Below, in pieces: positions 36,008 through 48,289 of a DNA stretch of 64,000 nt. The number at the start of each line of letters is the position of its first letter. Within the stretch, counting starts at the first letter, position 1. The notes beneath the pieces are model-generated. The model was not told the origin of the DNA, made no database searches, and saw only the letters and a list, made by a program, of their open reading frames with translations. Source of the stretch: Cryptomeria japonica (taxonomy: Eukaryota; Streptophyta; Pinopsida; Cupressales; Cupressaceae); NCBI RefSeq assembly GCF_030272615.1, contig NC_081409.1, positions 652,892,468-652,956,467 on the forward strand, in the 5' to 3' direction. Position numbers and translations under genes: made by a program.

Positions 36008-37088
36008 TGTATACACCTAAAAATGGTCTGAAGATAATTAATTAAATAATAAGCAATTATTTAATTAATCCCCCTTCCTAATTTAATTGAATTCATCAAC
36101 AATTTGATTAAATTCCTCTTTTTCATCTACTTATTAATAAATCTAAGGATTTATTTAATAGGTTCATTTCAATAGTTCCCTTTGATTAATTAATTCCTTC
36201 CATCAAATTCATTTCTTCTAAATCCTTTAATTAATTAAAACAAATCAATTAATGAGTTGTTGAAATTAATTAGCCTTTTCCTATTATTTGAATTTCTAAA
36301 TTCAAATTCTCCTAACTTCTAACCACCTAACCTAACCCATTCCATCTAACCTTGGGTTTGCCTAACCCCGTCCTAGCTTGCACATCCTAACCACCATATC
36401 CCCTTTCCTTGAACACTTTGCCCTCTCATGAGAAAAGCTTTGTGACACTTGTCACTAAGTGTTCCCTTTCATCCAACCTCTTCTAGAAGCTTCTTGACAC
36501 TTGTCACCATAGAGATGACATTGTCCCCTTTCATCCAACCCCTTCTCCTACCAACCTCCAATTGTTCCCTTTAATCCAACCTCTTCTCCAATCACCTTCA
36601 ATTTAACCATTGATATCTTCAGACTTAATCTTGACCGTTGATTCCTGCCACCTCACCCCTGGCCTTGGAAATCCTATAAATAGACCCCATTTTGGAGTTC
36701 AAAGGATCCCGAATCCATCTCATTTGCATTCAATCATTGTTACTATAGGCATATAACATTTTAGCATTGTTATCATGATCAATTTTAGCTTAAATATAGC
36801 TTATTTCTAGCTTAATTTGCTTATAATCTAGTTAATCTCATCATTTCTAGTTTAAATGCATCATCATTATCATCTTAAATCCTCCATCTAGGTGTAGTCA
36901 AGTCACTGGAATTGCATAACTAGATCTGAGAGAAAAATTCATACTCGCATTTACTAGGAGGCAATCGATCGCTTAGCTATGGTTTATCTTTCTTTGTTTT
37001 AAATGTTCTAACCATGCTTGTAATGATCTATTGAGTGTTTTGTGTTGCATCTACAAGTATAACAGGTACACACTTCACAAGCACGACA
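36008..37088 (+). repeat. Tat element 5' LTR
   Basis: Starts TGTATACACCTAAAAATGG and ends AAGCACGACA. It holds an AT-rich opening full of TTAATTAA, a pyrimidine-rich part and a TATA box TATAAATA at 36675-36682. Length 1081 bp against 1145 bp for the 3' LTR; the 3' copy has an extra unit of about 60 bp and a short TTAATTCAAATTAA insertion. Confidence 0.95.
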
Positions 37089-37091
37089 TTT

Positions 37092-37108
37092 TGGCACCCA
37101 CTGTGGGG
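37092..37108 (+). promoter_or_regulatory. Tat element primer binding site
   Basis: TGGCACCCACTGTGGGG lies three bases after the LTR. Its form matches the TGGCGCCCACCGTGGGG-type PBS of plant Gypsy elements with transitions at CpG sites. I do not name the tRNA. Confidence 0.75.
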
Positions 37109-39193
37109 CCGAATTCATCATTTTTGGCCTCTTAAGCTTCATCAACATTCATCTCTGCTGGGTCTTGTTCAGAATGTCGTACGAGCTTCCTTTTTGGCTC
37201 ATACGAACTTATTTGTGAAATGGGACAAAACCTCATCCTGACTCATTTCAGGTGATTTCTATGTAGTACGATATCATTTAGCTTGTCATGCAAGGTCTAA
37301 AGTTGTGTAGTACGAGTCTCTATCTGGATCTATTTTGACTCGCATTAGCTTATTATTGTGTCGTACGTGCCTGTTTCTGCTCCTGTGGGAAATCTAAAGT
37401 TTTATCATTTGATCTGTCAAATCATATCGTACGAGTTTCTGCCTGTGTTTTTTTAAATAAACTACATTTTTAGGGTTTTCAGTTTTAATCCGATCATTGC
37501 TAATGCTAACCCTAACTTGTTTGTGAGATTTTTGGGCAGCCTAGCTCTTTTTTGCAGGACAATTATCAAAGATACGCTAGTCAAAGACATAATTCAAAAG
37601 CAATCAATAAGTACTAATGGATCTATTTTGCAGGTTACCTAAAAGAATTCAACTAAACTCTATGTCTTCTTCAATCTTTCTAGGAACACTTGTCTTTTTG
37701 GCTAAAAATGAACCATCATGTCTTATGTGATTGTGATGATAGGCGAGTATTCTCTCACCTTTTTTAGGTGATCCGAAAGCTAGACTCATCTTTTTCTTTC
37801 ATTAGTGAATATCTTTAGCAGGCCTGCCCTTCCGAGGAGCTAAAAACTCTTAAAGCCATTACAATTGGTGTGAGGGGAATGACCTAAGTGGGAATAGCTA
37901 ACTCCAAGTAATCCAACCCACTATAAAATAAATGTGATTTGATGAAAATGAAGTCAATGTCAGTGCTCGGGAATAGCTCTCCTTTGTACCTTCGGGTATA
38001 TCAAACCTTGGTTTTCAAGGCTAGGAAACCTCTTAATTGATTTTATACCTCGACGCGTTGAATTAATCCCTTACTAGTACCAAGTTAAAATAGAAGCTAC
38101 CCGATTCACCTCCAAAAGGGTGATAATCTTTGTGCAAGAGAGATAGTAACTCTCCCAAGATACTTGCCATATCGTGCCCCCATTAGCGTTTGGAGTCAGA
38201 TAATATGACGTTGAGAATCCATTGCGTGATGCTCAATGACCTTATTCTAATTAGCTATTAGGTGTGTACCAAAGTCAGCAAGCAAAGGTTTTCATTCTCA
38301 GCCAACTTCCATAGGGTTTATCTTGATTGTAGTTACTTATCACATCATGTGTTTGCTATGTATGCATCCCTAAGTTGAAAAATTAGACATCTAAAACTGG
38401 AAAACATAAGCAAAACACCAAAATTCACTAATCAAATTCGGCAAAACAAACATATTTTTCATTGTCTAGTTCTTTGTCATATGAGTCAAGTGATTTGTCA
38501 TACGAGGAAGTTGTTTTGTCATATGGTTCATGAAGTTTTATTGTACGAGTCTCTGCTTTTTCAAATGAAAATTTTGATTTATCGTCTAGTGTTGTATCTT
38601 TTGTCGTATGGTTCATGAAGTATTGTTGTACGAGTCTTTGTTTTTATCAATCTAGAGCTGTTACTTTACATGACTTTTTTAGATTTGTCATTTCTGCTTG
38701 GTCAATTTGTAGTAAGCATAAACACCTGTTATTTGTCAATCTGTGCTTAGATTGTCTTCTTGGTTCGCTTGGTCAAAGTTATCATCCATCAAAATCAGAC
38801 TTTAGAACATATACACCTCAAGATTTTCAAGTGGTCACCCTCAACAAGTTCAAAATCTAAACATCTTAAAGTGCATTATCACCCTATTTGATAAACTAAT
38901 CACTCAAACATAGTTTCTCATCAAGATCTATCATCCTCTATCATGAAACTGAAAAGCTTGGTCAGGATAATCTTGTCCCACATCATAGGATATATCATTC
39001 CTACTGGACTTGGTTCTTATCAAATCATCACCATTGGACTCCAAAATCGAAGATCGAAAAACTTGCAAACCTTTGAACACTTGAATCCTCTTTTAGTGTC
39101 ATATCACTCTATCGTATCTACCTTAACAATTGATCACCTATCAAAACAACTTTTGAAGACATCAAATACTAGCACAATATCTAACACGCGTGT
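37109..39193 (+). other. Tat element 5' leader with repeated CGTACGAG-like motif
   Basis: No gene is convincing here. Between 37175 and 38640 the word TGTCGTACGAG or a close variant (TAGTACGAG, TCATACGAG, TTGTACGAG, TCATATGAG) occurs about eleven times, often followed by TCTCTG or GTTCATGAAG. In the cluster at 38470-38640 the pair TCRTATGGTTCATGAAGTwTTwTTGTACGAGTCT is repeated. Short ORFs (37035-37241, 38428-38616, 38615-38860, 38943-39233) resemble no protein. The leader of such elements normally carries dimerisation and packaging signals. Confidence 0.6.
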
Positions 39194-40402
39194 ATGCCCA
39201 TTTTATCTAGAGCTCAGAGACGAAAAATCGTAGAAACAGAAAACGAAACCATGGAAATTACCGAAGACTATAGAAACATGGAACCTGAAAATGAAATACA
39301 AATGGAAGAAGAAATAACAGAGAAACATGTAAGAGACATCAAGAGAGATCCTCAATTCGATAAATTTATGAAGAAAATATTGGAGGGAGAAAAAGAAAAA
39401 TATTTCCTAATGTTTGCAAAATTTGGTGCTACACTCCCCCAAGATTCTAATATAAATGAATTGACACAAAAGAGAAGAGACCCTCCTCTTAACAACAAAG
39501 AAAATGAAGATATCTTCGGTCTCAAAATAAATACCACGTCAATTCTTAGTATTACCAAAAACAATGAGGATACTTCCATTCCTAAAAGGGATGACGTAGA
39601 AATTCTAAATAATGTTGAACCCAATAAGGATATAAGAAAGAGTAGAGAGGACACAAGAAGAGATCCAGATCCTCCTAGAATACAAAATCATGGTTATGCG
39701 AGAACAAATCATGTTGATAATCCTATCACAACTCCCAAACAATAACTATAAACAATGAAAACACAAATTCAAGATATGCAAAGAGGGAATGTTAGACGAT
39801 ACTCACTTCAAGAAATCTGTCCTTATCCATTTGACATAAATCTAAACAAGATACCATTTCCTATAGGTTTTGAAACTCCTAGATACAAAAAATATGATGG
39901 AAGCATTGACCCTCAAGATCATATACGATAATTTTGCACAATGAGTATGGAGTTTACACATGAGGATACCTGCTTAATGAGATTATTTATGAAAAGCTTA
40001 ACTGGACTAGCTATGGAATGGTTCTCCAAACTTCCACCTGGAATCAGATCATTCTCAAAGTTGGTGGATAAGTTTGTTTCACAATACTCTTACAACACAC
40101 AACATGAAATAACAATGCTAGACCTATGTAATGCCAAACAAAAGGCTGGAGAATCATTCATGACATTTTTACAACGATGGAGATGGTTAGCTTCATGATA
40201 TCCCCGTACAGTGCCAGAGTATGAGAAATTGGATATCTTCATCGACAATATAAATGATCAAATTAGTTATCATCTAAAAATGCAAGGGCATCAAAGTTTT
40301 GGAAATATGGTAGATAATGGAATCAGAATGGAAGAAGCCATGATAAAGAAGGGCAAGTTGAAAATATTCAAAGAAGGAGCTCATCCTCCTAATAACAACA
40401 CT

Positions 40403-40445
<43 letters not shown>

Positions 40446-41119
40446 ATAAACCAAAGTTTTGGAACATAAATCATAATGTTATCAATGATGGGATAGTGGA
40501 TAACAATAATGTGAAATCAAAACAACCAATTTTTAATCTATCTAATCACTCAACAGTAGCTCAACAAGAAAACAATTTCCCAAGAGTGGCTATCAAAAAT
40601 TTCTTTCGAAGAAAATTTACAAACATTGGTGAACCCCTTGGATCCGCATTAAAAACACTTCTTGCAAACAAATTGATCACTCTACCAGAAGAAAGAAATT
40701 ATGAACCTCAAGTGAAACCCCCTTGGTGGAATGATAGTCAATATTGCAATTTCCATCAAAACAAAGGACATCATATAGATAACTATCAGAAACTAAGACA
40801 TGTCATCCAATATTTAATTGATAATGGAGTAATAACTGTGGATGGACATACAACAAATGAATCACATACAACTTTCAAAACTCCTCTTCCAAACTATGAG
40901 AAGGGTGAATCATCAACAACACATAACGGTAAAGGTAAAGCAAAAGTAAACTATGTTCATACCTATGATAATGTGGTAAATGTGATCGTTGTCAAAGAAA
41001 AACAATCACAAGAACATGCTCATGCTATCACAAGAAGTAAAGCTAAATTTGTTTTGCCTAGTCCTACAACTAACATCTCATCCACTACCAAACAATACAA
41101 TGTAGTGGAGCAATTATAG
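39194..41119 (+). pseudogene. Tat element gag
   Basis: One reading frame is interrupted by stops near 39746 and 39930 and a stop at 40199. Start chosen at 39194 (MPILSRAQRRKIVETENETM), in an acidic/basic N-terminal part. The capsid region (retrotransposon gag family) covers about 39800-40300: PYPFDINLNKIPFPIGFETP, YDGSIDPQDHI, LTGLAMEWFSKLPPGIRSFS, SFMTFLQRWRWLAS. Then comes a poly-Asn tract encoded by (AAC)n, and a motif WCNFHQNKGHHIDNYQKL-like (here YCNFHQNKGHHIDNYQKLR), a common Cys-His patch of this lineage. Frame is lost between 41119 and 41188 in ITRSKAKFVLP-like sequence before protease. Confidence 0.88.
40402..40442 (+). repeat. (AAC)n microsatellite coding for poly-Asn
   Basis: About thirteen AAC repeats within gag, translated as a run of Asn. 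It is in frame with gag on both sides, so it was probably part of the protein or grew without breaking it. Confidence 0.95.
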
Positions 41120-41187
41120 AAAACACTTGCAAAAATATCCATCTTAGAACTTTTAAAGCTTTCACCTGCACACAAAGAAATTCTTGA

Positions 41188-42696
41188 ATGAGCATTAGTA
41201 GATACCATACTATCCAAGATCTTGATATCGATCAATTCCAAACCATGGTGGGACACCTCACAACCCCTCATTGCTTATCATTCATTAAAGAAGATGACAT
41301 GTCTTTGCAACATCCACACAATGCTCCTTTTCATATTGAAGTCCTCATTCACAAAATGCACATTAAACGTGTTCTAATAGATGGTGGAGCTGGCCTAAAT
41401 ATTTGTTCATTAAGTCTTGTTCGTGCCTTAGGATATTTAGAAAATGTAGTTGATGTTGGGAAAAAGATCACCATAAAATCCTATGATGAAGAAGAACGTT
41501 CCTCCAAGGGAATTGTGATACTACGCATCAGAGTGGGACCTTTGCAGAAAGACACAACATGCCAAGTTATAGACTTGGAATTATCATATAATGTACTCCT
41601 GGGGAGACCATGGATTCATGACTTGCAAGTTGTCCCATCAACATATCATCTGTGTGTCAAATTTCCCTACAATGGACAAGAAATCACAATCTTTGTAGAC
41701 TCAAATCCATTTCAATACCGTAACAATCTCAAAATGGCTCAAGAAGTAATTGTTCCGCATAATAGGGAGGCAACATCTTTGAATACACAATCCAAGGAAC
41801 AATCATTTGCATCTATTTTATCAAGTATGGAAAAACAAATGCAGCTAACAGATCGAGGAAATGGAGAATATTCAATATCACAATTACCACTCTCTCCTAA
41901 ATCCTTTGGAAAACCATCAAACTCTAAAGAACAACCAATTGTGAAACATCTTCCAATATTTGATGGAGCATTCATTAGTGTTGGAACCTTATCAGAGGAG
42001 ATAGAAGACAAAGATGTGCTACAGTGGCTATACAAAGCTGAAGAAGTTCAACAAAAGGTCAACAATGTCAGAATACCTACAGAAAAGTATGGAAAAGGAT
42101 TTAACATTCTTCAAAGGATGGGATACACTAGAATAGGAAAAAGAAAAGAAGGCATCTCAGAACCTATTCAGCCTCATACTCAACAGACTATTGACAAAAT
42201 AGGTTTAGTATATGGACAAGTTACTCTACCAGAAGACACATCTTTTAGTCAACAATAAGAGGAATATGAGAATAGACAAGAACTTGCAATCAAAAGGGAA
42301 GAAACATCTCTCAAACAACAATCTCAAATCAACCAGAAATGGCAAAAGAAGCAAACATCAAATCAACAAGACACACAGACAAAGGGTACCACCCCAGTAG
42401 TATTACATCTCGATCAAAACAAACATGAACCTAGTATTGATCAAGGAGAGCTCATAGCAAGATTGATAGAACTTAATCACAGTCCTGAAGAAGTTGAATA
42501 TGAAAGAAGAAAAGATATAGTCAAAAAAGAAGAAGAAATGCTATATGAACAAATCTGTAAGTTGCAAGCTACAAGTGAGATAGATTATAATGAATGGGAA
42601 TGGGATTCCTATCATTCTGAAGAATCGGCTAAAGAAAATTTCTTTGAAGAAGATATAGGAATCGATGTAGTTCACACGTATGCAGGACAAACGTGA
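41188..42696 (+). pseudogene. Tat element aspartic protease with G-patch-like motif and acidic spacer
   Basis: The pol frame opens here. The protease site is VLIDGGAGLNICSLSLVRAL, with Asp-Gly-Gly instead of Asp-Ser-Gly as often in this lineage, and the second half has LGRPWIHDLQVVPSTYHLCV. At about 42085-42180 a G-patch-like motif follows: YGKGFNILQRMGYTRIGKRK, a Gly-rich RNA-binding motif known from retroviral proteases and some plant elements. After a stop at 42256 the same frame continues as an acidic, Glu-rich spacer (LNHSPEEVEYERRKDIVKKE ...). 42697-43389 is non-open linker that degrades by stops. Confidence 0.85.
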
Positions 42697-43389
42697 GGAA
42701 CTAGCCTACTCAAATTAGAATCACATTTGACTGACTTGGACTTAATCAAGGATAATCAGGAGCTACTTACATGATATTATTCTAATGAGAGTACTATTCT
42801 AGACATCGATATACATATTCAAAACTTTGATACATCCATCGTGACTCTTGAACCCTCGAAACATCCCAACCTGAAGACCCCCTACCTCTAATCCACCCTG
42901 AGCTTATTGATTGGGAAAATGAAGGAAATATCGCCATTGATACCTTTCTGAATGACCATTACATATCTTTATATCTGAATGCAATTGAACCTGTAACAAC
43001 TTCCACCAGAAATTTCAGCAACGCATCTTCTAGTCAAGTGGGTGCCAAATCTCCTAGTCGCAAAAGTGAAAATAAAGAAAAGAATATCAAGTCTAATGCT
43101 AAAAACCATTTCTTGGCAACATTAGATCAGGAAAAAAGCAAAAATAAAGGATGTATCTAATGGTGAAAACCTCCTCGAGGCATTGAAAGATGGGAGATTT
43201 GACACCTTACCTGAGCACTATTAAGAAAGGTCATCCATTTTGATCGAACCAACAGAGGCAGTTAATATTGGCACAATAGAACAACAAAAATTCTTACATC
43301 CAGCAACATCTTTATCAAAGGTAGAAATGCAACAATACATAGAATTCTTCAAGTGGTGACAAATCAACTTCACCTGGTCATATGCAGAC

Positions 43390-44560
43390 ATGCTAGGGTT
43401 AGATCCAAAGCTTATTATGCATCACTTAAATTTTAGTCCAGGAGCCAAACCAATCAAACAGAAGTTAAGGAAAATGCATCCTCATATTACTCTTGTAGTC
43501 AAAGCAGAACTAAAGAAATTATTGGATGTAGGATTCATCAGACAAATAGCTTATCCTCAATGGGTATCCAACATCGTTCCTATTTCAAAACTAGATAAAA
43601 GCATCAGAATATGCACAAACTTCAGAGATCTTAATAACACATGTCCAAAGGATGACTTTCCTTTGCCTAACATCGACATCATTGTAGATTTAACTGTTGG
43701 ACACTCTATGTTTTCTTTAATGGATGGTTTCTTCGGATACAATCAGATCAAAATAGCACCCGAAGACCAAGAAAAGACAACTTTCACATGTCCATGGGGT
43801 AATTTCTGTTGGAACGTCATGCCTTTTGGATTAAAGAATGCAAGCGCTACATATCAAAGACCTATGACAACTATATTTCATGACATGATGCATACATTCA
43901 TGGAAGACTATGTGGATGACATATTGGCTAAATCATACAACAGAGAAGAACATATAGAGACACTGGAAAAGATCTTTGACCAGTTAGAACAATACAAGCT
44001 ATGTCTAAACCCTAAGAAATGTGCTTTTGGTATAACTTCAGGAAAGCTATTGGGATACATTGTTTCAGCTAGAGGTATCGAAGTGGATCCAATGAAGGTT
44101 AAAGCAATCATGGAAATGACATCTCCCAAGAACATCAGTCAACTAAGATCACTCCAAGGAAGACTCTAGTCAATCAGAAGATTTGTTGCTCAGTTAGCAG
44201 ATAAATGTCAACCATTTACTTATCTATTGTACAAAAATGTTCATTTCAAGTGGGACCATCAATGTGAGGATGCATTCAACAAGATCAAGGCATATCTCAT
44301 ACAACCACCCATCCTAATGTCACCTATTCCAGGAAAACCATTGTTGCTTTATATATCAACCACTGAAGTATCATTAGGATTTTTTCTCGCACGACATGAT
44401 AATGAAGGAAAAGAATAAGCAATCTATTACATCAGCAGAACACTAGAGGGATACGAGATCAACTATTCTTCAACATAAAAATAATGCTTGGCTATAGTAT
44501 TTTCTCTCAAAAATTACGACACTATCTACTATCTCACTCCATCAAGTTAATTGCTAAAAT
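43390..44560 (+). pseudogene. Tat element reverse transcriptase and first RNase H
   Basis: RT is open for 259 codons (43390-44169): KQKLRKMHPHITLVVKAELK, LDVGFIRQIAYPQWVSNIVP, ICTNFRDLNNTCPKDDFPLP, FCWNVMPFGLKNASATYQRP and the catalytic YVDDIL. The RNase H part follows in the same frame from 44227 (FKWDHQCEDAFNKIKAYLIQ) but has stops at 44170, 44419 and 44477-44485 (GKE, stop, AIYYISRTLEGYEINYSST, stop). The region fits Gypsy order. Confidence 0.93.
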
Positions 44561-44621
44561 TGATCCTCTAAAATATTTACTCAGCAAGGCAACATTAACA
44601 GGATGATTAGCGAAATAGATC

Positions 44622-45165
44622 ATGATTCTAAGCAAGTTTGATATTGAGTATGTTGACAAAAATGCTATCAAAGGACAAGTCATTGCAGATAAACTAACAG
44701 AGGGACCACTTCAAGATGATCATCCTTTACAAATAGAATTTCCCGATGCTGATATCCTAATAGTTTCCACTAAAACATGGCAATTATACTTTGATGGTTC
44801 ATATACACAACGCGGATCAGGAGCAGGCATTCTATTCATCACACCACAAGGTCATACAATCCCAAAAGCATACAAATTAAGCTTTCCATGTACCAACAAT
44901 GCAATAGAATATGAAACTTTGGTAACAGGTATCAAAATGGCTATATAATGAAACATTACACAAGCTCAAGTCTTTGGAGACTCTTAGCTCATCATTAATC
45001 AAATTAATGATGACTATCAAACAAAGAATAAAAAATTAATGCCTTATAAGAAGATGGTTGATGATATCAAGAAATACTTTGTAGAAATAACTTTTGAGCA
45101 GATTCCAAGGAATGATAACAAAGCAGCAGATGCCATGGCAACACTTGCTTCTCTCCTTTAGACAC
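44622..45165 (+). pseudogene. Tat element second (archaeal-type) RNase H
   Basis: After the link FDIEYVDKNAIKGQVIADKL comes WQLYFDGSYTQRGSGAGILF, KLSFPCTNNAIEYETLVTGI and then (after two stops at 44949) INQINDDYQTKN, and FEQIPRNDNKAADAMATLAS. This is the additional RNase H that marks the Tat lineage, with Asp-Gly-Ser, Glu (EYETL) and Asp (NDNKAADAM) positions visible. It lies between RNase H 1 and integrase. Confidence 0.9.
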
Positions 45166-45203
45166 AGGAAAATCAACAACGTTATGAATTCTTGGTGGAA
45201 TAA

Positions 45204-46510
45204 TTGTTTTACCCTGCTCATAATTGTTCGGATTCCCAAACTATTTGCCACCTTGTGGGGCATGATTCCTCCCGCTATGCCCAAATTTACACATACCTAA
45301 AAGATAATATCTTACCTCCTGACTTATCAAAAAATCAAAAGAAAAACTTTATTTGCCAATCCTCCCATTTTACTCTCGTCACAGATACCATATTTAAACG
45401 AGGTCTAGACGATACTCTTTTAAGATGTCTTGAATAAGAATAATTTGAGAAGGCCTTATGTGAATTACATAACGATATTTGTGGCACTCATTCAAGTGGT
45501 CTTATCCTTTCGAAAAAACTCATATGCTTGGGCTATTATTGGCCGACTATGAAACAAGATTCCTTTCAGATAGCTTGAAGATGCAAACAATGTCAGATTC
45601 ATGGGAATTTGATTCATGCACCAGCACAAGAACTTCATGCTTTAGCAACATCTTGGCCTTTTTGTCAATGGGGTCTTGATCTAGTAGAAAAGATAAATCC
45701 TTCCTCATCAAATGTCACAAATTCATCCTTGTAGCTATAAAATATTTTACAAAATGGATTGAGGCAGTACCTCTCATCAACATCACAAGAAATTTTTTTG
45801 CTGCATTTATCTTGAACTATATCATCTATCGCTATGGAATACCAATGACAATTATCATTGATAATGAGCGACCATTCAAGAATCAGGATGTACAAGAGCT
45901 ATGTGAGAAGTTCAAGATCCAACACCAATTCTCCACACCCTACTATCCACAAGGGAATGGGCAAGCAGAATCATCAAACAAAACTATTCTGAAAATCCTC
46001 AAAAAGATAGTGAATGATGTTGGAAAAGATTGGCATATTCAATTAAACCTTGCTCTATGGGCCTACCATACCAGTATTCACACATCAACAGATGCCACAC
46101 CTTTCTCTCTTGTTTATGGATCAGAAGAAATACTGCCAATAGAAGTAGAGATACCTTCTCTATGAGTATCATTAAAAGGTCTCATCCCAGATGAAGAACA
46201 ACGAGTATCTAGACTGCAAGAACTAGAATTGATCCATCAACAAAGACAAAATGCCTTTGATCATTTAAAGGTATATCAGCAAAGAATGTGTCAGAGCTAT
46301 AATCACAGGGTCAAACCATAAATTTTTCAAGTAGGGGAACTAGTACAAAAGGAAAATCCATGAAACCAGTCAGATCGAGAAAAGAAAGGAAAATTTGAAC
46401 CAAATTGGTTAGGTCCGTTTGTGGTCACAATAGTATTTGGGTCAGAAGCATATCAACTATCAACACAAGATGGTGATCATCTCGAGGAACCTATCAATGG
46501 CATGCATCTG
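45204..46510 (+). pseudogene. Tat element integrase
   Basis: N-terminal: YAQIYTYLKDNILPPDLSKN, FTLVTDTIFKRGLDDTLLRC. The HHCC zinc part is in another frame at about 45440-45590 (LHNDICGTHSSGLILSKKLI, then RCKQCQIHG). Core: QWGLDLVEKINPSS with the first Asp, then in the frame 45812-46165 IIIDNERPFKNQDVQELCEK, FSTPYYPQGNGQAESSNKTI (second Asp and the Glu), and WAYHTSIHTSTDATPFSLVY. A C-terminal part reads to about 46510 with several stops. Three reading frames are needed, so it is inactive. Confidence 0.9.
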
Positions 46511-48272
46511 AAGAATTTTTATGTCTGAAAAAATAGAAAACGAAAAAATAGTGAAAAAGCAGAAAAAAATTAAAAAACAGTGAAAAAGCAAAAAATCAAA
46601 AAATAGTCAAAAAAAATAATAAAATAAAAAAAATATGAGAAAAAGTGTAATAAAAACAAATGGTGAAAACCTAGCAAATAGGCGCTATTTGTTTGCTAGC
46701 TCTTCCATCTATTAGTTCATGTATCTTTTCGCTTGCATTCATCCTCCATCAACACTATCCATATCCATCATAAGCATTTGTACATACGTAGGCATCCCAG
46801 CTAAATCTCTCACCATGGTTTGGATCATTGAGTATATCATAATGACTTTGTTTCTAGTCCTGGGGCAAAATCCTACACTTAGCTGGGGGCAAAATTATTG
46901 ATCATCTTGAGCTTAATCAAACATGTAGAACAAACCGTTAGACAACTCTTATCAAGCAAAAACTGAAACACATCCAACATTGAACACGAGATCAAATTAT
47001 CAACCATCAAACTATCACAAAGTCAGTATAAGCACATTCACACACCTTTTCAATGGATAATATCTTTTGGATAATGATTTTAGCATGATTGTTCAACTTT
47101 TTTATTTTGATTTTCGCTATCATGATTTCTTAGTGACTCCAAGATGTCTTTGACTAGAGAAACAAGGAAGAAACACAATATTTTTCTTGTCTGTTGTTTG
47201 AAAATTAATCATTAATATGTGCAAATTTATCTTGGGACATGATCATCAGTGTATCATCGAAGACATTTCTGATTTGCATATTGAAATGATTAATACTACC
47301 TATTTTATGCAAACAACACTCAGGTCATCTCTATTTACTTATACCTTGATGCTTGTGTTAACTTTCCATATCAAAATCTAGGAAAATAATGCTCAGGTCA
47401 TCATGGTTTAATTATACCATCGATGTTTGCAATCACTTCCCACATTTCATAAAGCTCAATGATGATTAAAAGCAATAATCCAGTGACTAGTCTAGTCATA
47501 GTTTGCATTGCATTGCATTTGCATTTACATTTAGCTTGCATTTCATTCTTGCATGAGATCCTACAAGCTCATCTTATCCAAGGTCAAGTCTATCACAGGA
47601 ATCAGCGAAGCATCATCACAAAAGTATACACAATCAAAATGATGACTCATCTCTCTCATGATGTTGTCAACCCAGCCCAGATCTTATGTTATCACCGCAC
47701 CAAACAGAACTACCATCAATATATCTAATTGGTCTTGCACCTGATATCAATGAATTTATCGGTTCTTTATCTAATCAATCTTATCAATTCTGTCAATCGA
47801 TTACATCTAATCTATCTGATTATGTCTTATATAGGATGTATCCTTCATGAAACCAGACATTCAGATCTATTCTTATACAAGATGTATCCTTCCTGAAACC
47901 AGACGTTCTCATCTAGTCTTATAAAGGATGTATCCTTCTTGAAACCAGATGCTCTGATCAGCTTTGTCTTATACAGGATGTATCCTTCCTGAAACTAGAA
48001 TAAATCTCAATCAATCTTATCATATCAAATCAAGCTTTATCAATCAATCAGAATTGTATCATCGAGATCAAAGAAATCACATTTTCATTAATCAATATTG
48101 CAGAAATCAAATCAATTCTAAATCGGGACATCAATCTTGTAAATCTCAATTAATCTCCTGAGGGGACATCAACATAATGCAATCTATCAATCAAGGACTG
48201 GGGCATCCTATCAAATCAATATCATCATCAAAAGACAATTATTTTTTGAATCCACGTGTCATTACACCTCAC
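46511..48272 (+). other. Tat element 3' non-coding region
   Basis: No gene is convincing. 46530-46660 is A-rich with repeated GAAAAAG and AAAAAATAGT words. The part from 47040 to 48240 is rich in ATCAATC and CATTGCATTTGC words. Tandem repeats lie at 47825-48000. ORFs 46719-46901, 47459-47728 and 47964-48161 are chance or repeat-derived. Long 3' regions are usual in Tat elements. Confidence 0.65.
47825..48000 (+). repeat. four tandem units of about 46 bp in the Tat 3' region
   Basis: Units begin TCTTATATAGGATG (47825), TCTTATACAAGATG (47871), TCTTATAAAGGATG (47917) and TCTTATACAGGATG (47967): spacing 46, 46 and 50 bp. Each continues TATCCTTCMTGAAACCAGA. Differences are few and mostly transitions. 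Confidence 0.92.
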
Positions 48273-48289
48273 TTTAAAGAGGGGCAAAA
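48273..48289 (+). promoter_or_regulatory. Tat element polypurine tract
   Basis: TTTAAAGAGGGGCAAAA lies directly before the 3' LTR start TGTATACACC. It fixes the inner end of that LTR. Confidence 0.92.

Noticed and set aside
40274-40474. minus-strand ORF with a long poly-Val stretch
   Set aside because: It is the reverse reading of the (AAC)n tract in Tat gag.
47825-48000. regular repeats resembling a CRISPR array
   Set aside because: Whole 46-bp units repeat without unique spacers, in a plant retrotransposon, with no cas genes.
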